Part shown: positions 31,072 through 39,561 of the stretch, one piece after another
How positions within the stretch are numbered: position 1 is the first letter of the stretch
How the letters are laid out: each line of letters opens with the position of its first letter
Source: Candidatus Aquabacterium excrementipullorum
GTDB taxonomy: Bacteria; Pseudomonadota; Gammaproteobacteria; Burkholderiales; Burkholderiaceae_C
Length of the DNA stretch: 46,546 bases
NCBI GenBank assembly: GCA_019112875.1
Contig: DXIO01000084.1
Location: 1-46,546, forward strand
Direction of reading: 5' to 3'
The notes under the pieces: model-generated
Databases searched by the model: none
What the model saw: the letters and a program-made list of their open reading frames with translations, nothing else
Told to the model about the DNA's origin: nothing
Translations under genes and position numbers: made by a program

Positions 31072-33843
31072 TCAGTCCAGCGCAGCGCGTGCTGCGCGGA
31101 GATCCCGCGTGTCCAGGCCTTCGCTGAAACCAGCCAGCGTTCGATGCAGCATGGCCTGGCCTTCGGCATGGCTTGGCCCGTCTTGCCACAGCAGGGCGAT
31201 GCTGGTGGCCGTGCGCAGCGCCCAGGCCAGGGCACCTTGGGCGTGGGCCAGGTTCAGCGATTCCTGCAGGAGCGCTTCCGCCTGAGCGCGCGCGTCGTCC
31301 GTGCCAGCGGACCATAGCGACAACGCTTTCACGCGCAGCACTTCCGGTGCGCACCAGCCGACGTGGCCTGCCCGCACCCGCTGCAAGGCGCGCTCCTCCA
31401 GGCCGTGCACGCTGAAGGTGGCCAGGTGATCGACGAAGAGGCTGTTGGCGGCGGGCTTGAACGTGTGGCTGCCTGGTACGTCTGCCGTGTCAGCCTGCAC
31501 CACCTGCTCGATGGCGTCGACCCAGGGCGCCCATTCCAGGCTCAAGGCCTGCCGTGCGGCTTCGTCGCGCAAGCGTGCCGAGAGTTCGCTGACCTGGGCC
31601 AGCTCCCCGCGCCACAACCTGATCGGCAGGGCGGCCAGGCCGATCGCCTGGCACAGGGACATGCCGCTCTCGCGGCGGGTGATGGCCAGCAGATCCTCGC
31701 ACAGGACCACGGCCTGGTCGGCACGGCCCTGCAGCCATGCGATGCGCGCCAGCACGATGCGCATGCCTACCTGGTGGTCGATGGCGCTGGAGGGTGTGCC
31801 GAAGCTGGGCGCCCAGGCCGGGTAGGCCAGCACGCGTTCGGCCAGCACCCGGCTGTCATCGTGCCGGCCCAGCAGGTGCAGGGGCGGGGCACGCATGCGC
31901 TCGGAGGCGGGCAGGGCCATCGGGTCGCCGAGCGCGGGGGCCAGGCCGGCCAGGTCTTCGCCATGGGCCAGCGCGTGTTGGTAGTCGCCGTTGCTCACGT
32001 CCTGGATGTAGCGGATCATCAGCGATTCGATCAGCTCGCGCGGGCTGCCATGCTGCCGGGCCAGCGCCAAAGCCTCTTCGCTGTGCTGGGTGTCGCGGCT
32101 GCGGGGCCCGATCTGCGGGCCGTCGAACAGGGCGATGATGCGGTGCATGCGCATGCGGGCCAGCGGGTTCGCGTTCTGGGCCTCCAGCTGGCGCAACACG
32201 CGGCGCGCCAGGGCCTCGTAATCGGCGAACTGGTGCAGCTGGAAGCCCAGCATCCACGCATCGGCCATCATGGCTTCGGCCAGCAGGGCGCCACCCTCCT
32301 GTTCCAGCGTCCACGTGATGGCCGCGCGCACGTCAGCCGACAGCGGGGCATACCGGTCCAGCCAGGTCTGCTGCTCCTGCAAGGGCCAATCGCTGCGTGA
32401 TTTCCGAAGGGCGTTGCACAGGTGGTCGGCATGGCGCCTGGCGATGAGGTCCGACGCACCGCTGGTGCGCAGCTGTTCGTTGGCGAAGGTGCGGGCCACC
32501 CCGTGCATGTGAAAGCGCACAGGCTCGGCGCTCACGTCCGCGTAGAGCCACGATTTGCTGCTGAGGCTGGCGATGGCATCGCGCACGTCGGCGCGACCGA
32601 TCACATCGTCGCTGGCCACCGCGATGGCCGCGTCGATCGTCATGCCACCGCGGAACACCGACAGGCGGTTCAGCACGGCTTTCTCGAACGGTGGCAGCAG
32701 CTGGTGGCTCCAGTCCAGCATGGCGTGCAGCGTCTGGTGGCGTGAGACCACCATGCGCCGGTTGCTGCGCAGCGCCAGCAGCTTGTCGCCCAGGCCGTCC
32801 GACACGCCGCGCAGCGAGAAGACGCGCACGAGCGCGGCGGTCAGCTCGATCGCCAAAGGGATGCCGTCGAGCTGCCGGCACACCTCGACCACGAGGGGCG
32901 CGTTGTCGTCATCGAGCACGAAGCTGTCGTCACTGGCGGTGGCGCGCTCCACGAAGAGCTGCACGGCGGGGAAGGACAAGGCCTGCTGCATGCCCAGGGG
33001 CTCGCCACCGCGCGGGAACTCCAGCGCGGGCAGCAGGTGCACCCACTCGCCGGCGGCGCGCACCGGCTCGCGGCTGGTGGCCAGCACGCGCAGGCCGGGG
33101 CAGGCCTGCAGCAAGGCTTCCAGCACGGCGGCGAGCGGCTCGACCACGTGTTCGCAGTTGTCCACCACGACCAGCATTTGCTTGTCGCGCAGGTGGGCGC
33201 TCAGCCGGGCCAGCAGCTCACCGGTGGCCGTGGGCACTTCGAGCGCGCTGGCGAAGGCCTCCACCACCGGGCTGCCAGGGGCCAGGGCCGACAGGTCGAC
33301 GAACCATGCGCCATCCGCAGGCGCAGGGGCCACGGCATCGGCCACGCTCAGGGCGACGGTGGTCTTGCCCATGCCGCCCGCGCCCACGATGGTCACGAAC
33401 CGGTGGTCCTGAAGCTGGCGCACCAGGGCGGTCACGGCTTCGCGCCGGCCCACCATGCGGGCCATGCGGGGTGGCAGGCGCGTGGACGGCGGCGCGGACG
33501 GGGGAGGGGCAGCCACGCTGTCGTCCAGCGGCCGCACCTCGGCCACGAAGCCATAGCCCCGGCCCGGCACGTTGGTGATGTAGCGCTGCCCATCACCCAG
33601 GGCCTTGCGCAGGGCGGCGATGTGCACGCGCAGGGTGTTGTCCTCCACCACCTCGCGCGGCCAGACACGGCTCATCAGGTCGCTTTGGCCCACCACCTGC
33701 CCGGCCTGTTCGACCAGGGCAATCAGGAGGTCCATGGCGCGGCTGCCCAGCCGCACGGGCTGGCCGTCTTCCAGCAGGCGACGCTGGGTGCGGTAGAGCA
33801 GGAAGGGGCCGAAGGCCAGGACGGGGGCGGAACGTTCCGCCAT
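31072..33843 (-). CDS. Winged-helix regulator with NTPase and helical-repeat sensor, long form
   Basis: About 923 residues. The N-terminal OmpR/ToxR-type winged helix (about 10-105) has VRLGSRAMDLLIALVEQAG and NTLRVHIAALRKALGDG. A linker leads to an NTPase with Walker A GAGGMGKTT (154-162), Walker B MLVVVDNCEH (223-232), ATSREPVRAAGEW and LDGIPLAIELTAALV. It is followed by a winged-helix lobe and about 450 helical residues like TPR repeats. These are MalT/LAL-like ATP-dependent one-component regulators. The start is a choice between ATG 33843 and 33852, with no clear ribosome site; a TTG at 33897 would add 18 residues. It shares its first two domains with the 17675 gene. It follows the NarL-like gene's start by 120 bases on the same strand. 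Targets unknown. Confidence 0.9.
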   Translation of the reverse strand: MAERSAPVLAFGPFLLYRTQRRLLEDGQPVRLGSRAMDLLIALVEQAGQVVGQSDLMSRVWPREVVEDNTLRVHIAALRKALGDGQRYITNVPGRGYGFVAEVRPLDDSVAAPPPSAPPSTRLPPRMARMVGRREAVTALVRQLQDHRFVTIVGAGGMGKTTVALSVADAVAPAPADGAWFVDLSALAPGSPVVEAFASALEVPTATGELLARLSAHLRDKQMLVVVDNCEHVVEPLAAVLEALLQACPGLRVLATSREPVRAAGEWVHLLPALEFPRGGEPLGMQQALSFPAVQLFVERATASDDSFVLDDDNAPLVVEVCRQLDGIPLAIELTAALVRVFSLRGVSDGLGDKLLALRSNRRMVVSRHQTLHAMLDWSHQLLPPFEKAVLNRLSVFRGGMTIDAAIAVASDDVIGRADVRDAIASLSSKSWLYADVSAEPVRFHMHGVARTFANEQLRTSGASDLIARRHADHLCNALRKSRSDWPLQEQQTWLDRYAPLSADVRAAITWTLEQEGGALLAEAMMADAWMLGFQLHQFADYEALARRVLRQLEAQNANPLARMRMHRIIALFDGPQIGPRSRDTQHSEEALALARQHGSPRELIESLMIRYIQDVSNGDYQHALAHGEDLAGLAPALGDPMALPASERMRAPPLHLLGRHDDSRVLAERVLAYPAWAPSFGTPSSAIDHQVGMRIVLARIAWLQGRADQAVVLCEDLLAITRRESGMSLCQAIGLAALPIRLWRGELAQVSELSARLRDEAARQALSLEWAPWVDAIEQVVQADTADVPGSHTFKPAANSLFVDHLATFSVHGLEERALQRVRAGHVGWCAPEVLRVKALSLWSAGTDDARAQAEALLQESLNLAHAQGALAWALRTATSIALLWQDGPSHAEGQAMLHRTLAGFSEGLDTRDLRAARAALD

Positions 33844-33945
33844 GGGAGGCATGGACAAGGTACAGCTGGGAAAACGGGACGGGCCGTATTCTGTCAAAAG
33901 GACAGGATCAGAACCGACAGGAAGCGGACAAAGTGGCGCGCCGGG

Positions 33946-34926
33946 TCACCCCGCCTTGCGAGAGCCCCACGCCTTGCGCGCCTTGGTTTCGGCCGTCGCC
34001 AGTTCCTTGGGCGTGAGCACGAAGGCCGGGTTGTCCTTGAGCATCTCCACCGCCAGATCGATGAAGGCGCGCACCCGCGCCGGCTGCGAACGCCGGCTGC
34101 CGTAATACACGTGCATGCCCAGGTGGTCGGACACGTGCCGCGTCAGCAGTGGCACCAGCCGGCCTTCTCGGATGAGCGGTGCCGCGATCACGCCGGTGAC
34201 CAAAGCGATGACCTGGCCGTCGAGCACGGCCTGCATCTCCATCGTCTCGTCGTTGGTGCAGAAGGCGGGCACCACGTCCAGGTCGACGACGCTGTCGTCC
34301 ACCTTCAGGTGCCAGGGCACGGCCCGCCCGGTGCCCGAGCTGCGAAACACACTGCAGCGGTGGCTGGCCAGGTCGTCCAGCGTGGCGGGCATGCCGTGGC
34401 GAGCGATGTAGGCCGGCGTGGCGCACGGGATCAGTTGCAAGGTGAAGAGCCGCCGCGCGATGACGCCCTCGGCCGCCATCGCCCCGATGCGAAAGCCCAC
34501 GTCCACGCGGTCTTCCACCCAGTTGCCGATGCGGTCGTCCATCTGCACGTCGGGCTGCACATCGGGGTGGCGGCGGCAGAGCTCGTCCAGCACCGGCCAC
34601 AGCACCGGCCAGAACGAGGAGCGCGGCCCGACAATGCGCAAGGGGCCGGCGATGTCGTCCTTGGCGCGCCTGGGGATCTGCAGCGCGCGCTGCAGGCCCA
34701 GCAGCGAGGGCTGCACGGCCTCCAAGAACTGCCTGCCTTCGTCGGTGAGCGCCATGTGCCGCGTGGTGCGGTGGAACAGTCGCACGCCCAGGTGCTGTTC
34801 CAGCTGCGCCAGGGCCTGGCTGGCGGCCTGGGGCGTGACCCCCAGTGTTTGCGCGGCGCGGCGCAGGCTGCCCAGCTCCGCCGTGTTGACGAAGGTGGTG
34901 ATGGAGCGCAGTTCGTTGATCGGCAT
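33946..34926 (-). CDS. LysR-family regulator, divergent from alcohol dehydrogenase
   Basis: A 326-residue LysR protein. Its winged helix is INELRSITTFVNTAELGSLRRAAQTLGVTPQAASQALAQLEQHLG, the form with QAASQALAQLE common in DmlR/CrgA-like members. The effector domain has DVGFRIGAMAAEGVIARRL and LDGQVIALVTG. The C-terminal 25 residues are Lys/Arg-rich. The ATG at 34926 is the family start; the open frame to 35064 runs into the divergent gene's promoter region. It is separated from the divergent adh gene by 130 bases, so it probably controls that gene. Confidence 0.93.
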   Translation of the reverse strand: MPINELRSITTFVNTAELGSLRRAAQTLGVTPQAASQALAQLEQHLGVRLFHRTTRHMALTDEGRQFLEAVQPSLLGLQRALQIPRRAKDDIAGPLRIVGPRSSFWPVLWPVLDELCRRHPDVQPDVQMDDRIGNWVEDRVDVGFRIGAMAAEGVIARRLFTLQLIPCATPAYIARHGMPATLDDLASHRCSVFRSSGTGRAVPWHLKVDDSVVDLDVVPAFCTNDETMEMQAVLDGQVIALVTGVIAAPLIREGRLVPLLTRHVSDHLGMHVYYGSRRSQPARVRAFIDLAVEMLKDNPAFVLTPKELATAETKARKAWGSRKAG

Positions 34927-34999
34927 GGGCTGATTCTCACGGTTTGTCGCGGCTGTATTGGAAAGTCTATCTTGCTGATCCTTCAAGCGATTGATCACT

Positions 35000-35013
35000 A
35001 TTCGGGTGCGAAT
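35000..35013. promoter_or_regulatory. Small dyad ATTCG-N4-CGAAT in the LysR/adh gap
   Basis: A 5-base inverted repeat (ATTCG, GGTG, CGAAT) about 44 bases before the adh start, in the gap between the divergent LysR (start 34926) and adh (start 35057). It could be part of the LysR site, but short dyads are common by chance. Confidence 0.3.
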
Positions 35014-35056
35014 GGTTTTCCTACAGTCACCCACTTGTCCCATCAGGAAAACAACC

Positions 35057-36112
35057 ATGGTCATGAACGTCCGCGGCTATGCCGCCCATTCCGCCGAATC
35101 GCCGCTGGGCCTGTTCGGCTTCACCCGCCGTGATCCGAGGGCCAACGACGTGGTCATCGAGATCCTGTACTGCGGCGTGTGCCACTCCGACATCCACAAC
35201 GTGCGCAACGATTGGGGCAATGCCAAGCACCCGATGGTGCCGGGCCACGAGATCATCGGCCGTGTGGTCCAGGTCGGCGGCCAGGTCACCCGCTTCAAGC
35301 TGGGCGATCATGTCGGTGTGGGCTGCATGGTCGATTCCTGCCAGCACTGCAAGGCCTGTGGCCGCGGGCTGGAGCAGTACTGCGAGAACGGCAACACGCT
35401 CACCTACAACGACGTGGATCCGCACGATGGCACGCCCACCTACGGCGGCTACTCCGAACGCATCGTGGTGTCCGACAAGTTTGTCGTGAAGGTGCCCGAT
35501 GGCCTGGACCTGGCCGGCGCCGCACCCTTGCTGTGCGCGGGCATCACCACCTGGTCGCCGCTTCGCCATTGGAAGGTGGGCCGGGGCAGCGAGGTGGCCG
35601 TGGTCGGTCTGGGCGGGCTGGGCCACATGGCGCTCAAGCTGGCCAAGGCGCTGGGCGCCAAGGTCACGCTGTTCAGCCGCTCTCCCGGCAAAGATGAGGA
35701 TGCGCGCCGCCTGGGGGCCGACCGCGTCGTGATCTCCACCGACCCATTGCAGATGGCCGAGGTGCACGGCCGCTTCGATCTGATCATCGACACCGTGCCC
35801 TATGTGCACGATCTCAATCCCTACGTGGACACGCTGGCGCTGGATGGCGCGCTCGTGCTGGTCGGCTACCTCGGCCCGCTGGACGCCATGCTCAACACCG
35901 TGCCGCTGGTGCTGGGCCGAAAGTCAGTGGCCGGCTCCGTGATCGGCGGCATCGCTGAAACGCAGGAGATGCTTGATTTCTGCGGTCAGCACGGCATCAC
36001 GGCGGACACCGAAACCATCGGCATCCAGTCGATCAACGAGGCCTACGAGCGCATGCTCAGAAGTGATGTGAAGTACCGCTTTGTGATCGACATGGCCTCA
36101 TTGCACGTCTGA
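35057..36112 (+). CDS. Zinc-dependent alcohol dehydrogenase (YahK/cinnamyl-ADH type)
   Basis: A 351-residue medium-chain dehydrogenase/reductase. Catalytic zinc ligands are Cys42 (CGVCHSD), His64 (VPGHEIIG) and Cys160 (PLLCAGITT). Structural zinc ligands are Cys95, Cys98, Cys101 and Cys109. The nucleotide fold has VGLGGLGHMALKLAKALG, followed by SRSPGK, where a Ser/Arg pattern at the end of the second strand suggests NADPH preference. It probably reduces aldehydes to alcohols, as YahK does. The ATG at 35057 has AGGAAA at seven bases. It is divergent from a LysR regulator that likely responds to an aldehyde or related compound. Confidence 0.95.
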   Translation: MVMNVRGYAAHSAESPLGLFGFTRRDPRANDVVIEILYCGVCHSDIHNVRNDWGNAKHPMVPGHEIIGRVVQVGGQVTRFKLGDHVGVGCMVDSCQHCKACGRGLEQYCENGNTLTYNDVDPHDGTPTYGGYSERIVVSDKFVVKVPDGLDLAGAAPLLCAGITTWSPLRHWKVGRGSEVAVVGLGGLGHMALKLAKALGAKVTLFSRSPGKDEDARRLGADRVVISTDPLQMAEVHGRFDLIIDTVPYVHDLNPYVDTLALDGALVLVGYLGPLDAMLNTVPLVLGRKSVAGSVIGGIAETQEMLDFCGQHGITADTETIGIQSINEAYERMLRSDVKYRFVIDMASLHV

Positions 36113-36177
36113 AATCACCAGCATCTGAACGCCATCTGATCACAGCGCATGAGCTACTTACCAAAACGCATGGGATA

Positions 36178-36189
36178 TTGCCTTGGCAA
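36178..36189. promoter_or_regulatory. Palindrome TTGCCTTGGCAA upstream of RND operon
   Basis: TTGCC and GGCAA arms around TT lie 153 bases before the RND gene. It nearly matches the ATTGCCTAGGCAAT core at 3229-3242 (the two differ at one central base). It may be a site for the same regulator. The hairpin-terminator at 36267-36292 lies between it and the RND gene, so its link to that operon is not certain. Confidence 0.4.
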
Positions 36190-36219
36190 GGAACTTGTTA
36201 CGTGCAGCCCTGTCGGAGG

Positions 36220-36234
36220 GCCCATGCCATGGGC
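36220..36234 (+). other. Perfect hairpin GCCCATG-C-CATGGGC
   Basis: A 15-base inverted repeat with 7-base arms and a single central C, followed by TTTCC. It lies between adh and the RND operon, in the same 230-base gap as a second, stronger hairpin at 36267. It may add to termination of the adh transcript or form part of a folded leader. Confidence 0.4.
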
Positions 36235-36266
36235 TTTCCGGGCTGTTGTTCCTGTCCGAATTCGTG

Positions 36267-36292
36267 AGCGCCATGGCGCTGTTTTCTTTCTT
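36267..36292 (+). terminator. Terminator-like palindrome AGCGCCATGGCGCT plus T-rich tract
   Basis: A perfect 14-base palindrome (36267-36280) is followed by GTTTTCTTTCTT, the layout of a Rho-independent terminator for plus-strand transcription. It ends 51 bases before the RND start, so it either closes the adh transcript or acts as an attenuator in an RND leader RNA. Confidence 0.6.
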
Positions 36293-36342
36293 CAGATGAC
36301 TCCCACACACTCCATCGAGCCTTCGCGCTTTGAAGGCCTGCC

Positions 36343-39300
36343 ATGCTGATCGATGCTGTTCGCGTGGCCCTTCGCAGGCCTTACACCTTCGTCGTCATGG
36401 CGCTTCTGCTGCTCATCTTCGGGCCGCTGGCAGCGCTGCGCACGCCCACCGACATCTTTCCGGAGATCAAGATCCCGGTGATCGCAGTGGCCTGGCAGTA
36501 CACCGGCCTGCCGCCGGACGAGATGTCCGGCCGCATCGCCACGCTGTTTCAGCGCTTTCTGACGACCACCGTCAACGACATCGAGCACATCGAAGCCAAC
36601 ACCTATCCCGGTGTTGCCGTCGTCAAGATCTTCTTCCAGCCCGGCGTGGACGTGGCCGTGGCCAACGCGCAGGTCACGGCGGTGTCGCAGGTGGCCTTGC
36701 GTCAGATGCCGGCCGGCATCACGCCGCCGCTGATCCTGAACTACAACGCGGCCACGGTGCCCATCCTGCAGCTGGCGCTGTCGGGCAAGGGCCTGTCGGA
36801 ACAGCAACTTTTCGACCTGGGCTTCAACACGGTGCGCACGCCTTTGGTGACGGTGCCCGGCGCGGCCATTCCACTGCCTTATGGTGGCAAGCAGCGCCAG
36901 GTGCAGATCGACGTGAACCCGGCGGCCCTGCAGGCGCGGGGCCTCTCGGCGCAAGACATCGCCGCCGCGCTGGCCGCCCAGAACGTGCTCACGCCGATCG
37001 GCACGCAAAAGATCGGTGACCTGGAATACACGCTGCAGCTCAACAGCGCGCCATCGGCCATCGAGGAGTTGGGCCGCCTGCCTGTGAAGGTCGTCAACGG
37101 CAGCACCATCTACCTGCGCGATGTGGCCGAGGTGCACGATGGCAACGCACCGCAGACCAACATCGTGCACGTGGACGGTGGCCGTTCGGTGCTGATGTCC
37201 GTGCTCAAGAACGGCACGGCCTCGACGCTGGCCATCGTGGATGGCGTGCGCGCCAAGCTGGCCGAGCTGAAGGAGTCGCTGCCCGAGGCGCTGCAGGTCG
37301 TGCCCATCAACGACCAGTCGGTGTTCGTGCGCGCGGCCATCAAGGGTGTGGCCATGGAAGGTGCCATTGCCGCAGCGCTCACCAGCGTGATGATCCTGCT
37401 CTTCCTGGGCAGCTGGCGCTCCACGGTGATCATCGCCGTGTCGATCCCGCTGTCCATCCTGGGCTCCATCATCGGGCTGGCCGCCATCGGCGAGACGCTG
37501 AACCTGATGACCCTGGGCGGGCTGGCGCTGGCCGTGGGCATCCTGGTGGACGACGCCACGGTGACCATCGAGAACATCAACTGGCACCTGGAGCAGGGCA
37601 AGGATGTCGAGAGCTCGATCCTCGATGGCGCCCAGCAGATCGTCGCGCCAGCCTTCGTGTCGCTGCTGTGCATCTGCATCGTGTTCATCCCGATGTTCTT
37701 CCTGGATGGCGTGTCGCGCTTCCTGTTCGTGCCCATGGCTGAAGCCGTGATCTTCGCGATGGTGTGCTCTTTCATCCTGTCGCGCACGCTGGTGCCGACG
37801 ATGGCGAAGTTCCTGCTGCGTGCCCATGCGCCGCACACCGACCTGCATGGCAACGATGCCGCGCTGCCGGCTTCGCGCAACCCGCTGGTGCGATTCCAGC
37901 GCGGCTTCGAGGCGCGCTTCGAGCGCGTGCGCGGGGGCTACCATGGCGTACTTGAGCGCGCCCTCAAGCACCGCAAGGTATTCCTGCTGGCCTTCAGCGG
38001 CGTGGTGCTGGCGTCCTTCGCGCTGGTGCCTTTCATCGGCAGCAACTTCTTCCCGCAGGTCGATTCCGGCCAGATCCTGATGCACGTGCGCGTGCCCATC
38101 GGCACCCGGGTGGAAGAAACCGCCGTTCGCTTCGCCCGCATCGAGCAAGCCATCCGCCGCGTGATCCCGTCGGACCAGATCATCACCATGGTCGACAACA
38201 TCGGCATGCCCAACAGCAGCATCAACCTCACGTACAACAACACCGGCGTGATGGGCTCGCACGATGGTGACTTCCAGATCGCGCTGGGCGAGGGCCACAA
38301 GCCCACGGCCGACTACGTGCGCGAGCTGCGCGAGGTGCTGCCGCGCGAGTTCCCGGACACCACCTTCTCGTTCCCGCCGGCCGACATCGTCAGCCAGATC
38401 CTGAACTTCGGAGCGCCCGCGCCCATCGACATCCAGGTGCGGGGCCGCAATGTGGCGGGCAACTACGCCTACGCGCAGCAACTGCTCAAGCGCATCAAGG
38501 CCATCCCCGGCGTGGCCGATGCGCGCATCCAGCAGTCCAACAAGGCCCCCGTGTTCAACGTGGATGTGGACCGCACCCAGGCCCAACTGCTGGGCCTGAC
38601 CACGCGTGACGTCACCAACAGCCTGGTGGTCAACCTGGCCGGCAGCAGCCAGGTGGCGCCCACGTACTGGCTGAACCCGGCCAACGGCGTGAGCTACCCC
38701 ATCGTGATGCAGACGCCGCAGCACCAGCTCGATTCGCTGGCCGCGCTGTCGAGCCTGCCGGTGGGCAACGGCGTGTCGCCCAACGCGACCACGCTGGGGG
38801 GGCTGGCGCAACTGCAGCGCAGCAATGGCAGCGCGCTGATCAGCCAGTACGACATCCAGACCATGGTGCAGATCCACGCCACCACGCAGGACCGCGACCT
38901 GGGCGCCGTGGCGCGCGACATCCGCCAGGTGCTGGCGGACACCACCGCTGACGTGCCCAAGGGCTCGAACGTGCAGATCCTGGGCCAGGTGCGCACCATG
39001 GACCGCGCCTTCTCCGGCCTGCTGTTCGGCCTGCTGGGTGCGGTCGTGCTGATCTACCTGCTCATCGTGGTGAACTTCCAGTCCTGGCTGGACCCGGCGG
39101 TGATCGTCTCGGCGCTGCCTGCCGCGCTGGCCGGCATCGTGTGGATGCTGTTCGCCACCAACACCACCTTGTCGGTGCCGGCGCTCACGGGGGCGATCAT
39201 GTGCATGGGCGTGGCCACGGCCAACAGCGTGCTGGTGATCAGTTTCGCGCGTGAGCGGCTCGATGCGCTGGGTGATGCCACCGCCGCGGCGCTGGAGGCT

Positions 39301-39561
39301 GGCTTCGTGCGCTTCCGCCCCGTGTTGATGACGGCGCTGGCCATGATCATCGGCATGCTGCCCATGGCCCTGGGGCTGGGCGAGGGCGGCGAGCAGAACG
39401 CGCCGCTGGGCCGTGCCGTGATCGGCGGCCTGGTCTTCGCCACCATCGCCACCCTGGTTTTCGTGCCCGTGGTGTTCAGCCTGGCGCACGGCCGCGAACG
39501 CCGCCGTGCCAACCCCACACCGTCGCTGCCTGCTTCTGGAGTTCCTTCCCATGCCCACTGA
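36343..39561 (+). CDS. RND-family efflux pump, inner membrane component
   Basis: A 1072-residue proton-driven transporter of the AcrB (ACR_tran) superfamily, with twelve membrane helices and two large periplasmic domains. It starts directly in the first helix region (MLIDAVRVALRRPYTFVVM). Key elements: ALRTPTDIFPEIKIPVIAVAWQYTGLPPDEM, helix 4 LALAVGILVDDATVTIENI with the paired Asp of the proton relay, FIPMFFLDGV, and LTGAIMCMGVATANSVLVISFARE in the second half. It exports hydrophobic or aromatic compounds through the partner proteins encoded next. Its stop overlaps the fusion protein's start by 11 bases. The order RND-fusion-outer channel differs from the usual fusion-first arrangement. Substrate unknown. 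Confidence 0.95.
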   Translation: MLIDAVRVALRRPYTFVVMALLLLIFGPLAALRTPTDIFPEIKIPVIAVAWQYTGLPPDEMSGRIATLFQRFLTTTVNDIEHIEANTYPGVAVVKIFFQPGVDVAVANAQVTAVSQVALRQMPAGITPPLILNYNAATVPILQLALSGKGLSEQQLFDLGFNTVRTPLVTVPGAAIPLPYGGKQRQVQIDVNPAALQARGLSAQDIAAALAAQNVLTPIGTQKIGDLEYTLQLNSAPSAIEELGRLPVKVVNGSTIYLRDVAEVHDGNAPQTNIVHVDGGRSVLMSVLKNGTASTLAIVDGVRAKLAELKESLPEALQVVPINDQSVFVRAAIKGVAMEGAIAAALTSVMILLFLGSWRSTVIIAVSIPLSILGSIIGLAAIGETLNLMTLGGLALAVGILVDDATVTIENINWHLEQGKDVESSILDGAQQIVAPAFVSLLCICIVFIPMFFLDGVSRFLFVPMAEAVIFAMVCSFILSRTLVPTMAKFLLRAHAPHTDLHGNDAALPASRNPLVRFQRGFEARFERVRGGYHGVLERALKHRKVFLLAFSGVVLASFALVPFIGSNFFPQVDSGQILMHVRVPIGTRVEETAVRFARIEQAIRRVIPSDQIITMVDNIGMPNSSINLTYNNTGVMGSHDGDFQIALGEGHKPTADYVRELREVLPREFPDTTFSFPPADIVSQILNFGAPAPIDIQVRGRNVAGNYAYAQQLLKRIKAIPGVADARIQQSNKAPVFNVDVDRTQAQLLGLTTRDVTNSLVVNLAGSSQVAPTYWLNPANGVSYPIVMQTPQHQLDSLAALSSLPVGNGVSPNATTLGGLAQLQRSNGSALISQYDIQTMVQIHATTQDRDLGAVARDIRQVLADTTADVPKGSNVQILGQVRTMDRAFSGLLFGLLGAVVLIYLLIVVNFQSWLDPAVIVSALPAALAGIVWMLFATNTTLSVPALTGAIMCMGVATANSVLVISFARERLDALGDATAAALEAGFVRFRPVLMTALAMIIGMLPMALGLGEGGEQNAPLGRAVIGGLVFATIATLVFVPVVFSLAHGRERRRANPTPSLPASGVPSHAH

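Noticed and set aside
33880..33897. TTGACA as a -35 box for the long NTPase regulator
   Set aside because: No acceptable -10 box lies 16-18 bases downstream, so I did not call a promoter.
20720..36112. Recent horizontal island
   Set aside because: Base composition and codon use look like the flanks and no mobile genes are present. The block is accessory in content but not visibly foreign.
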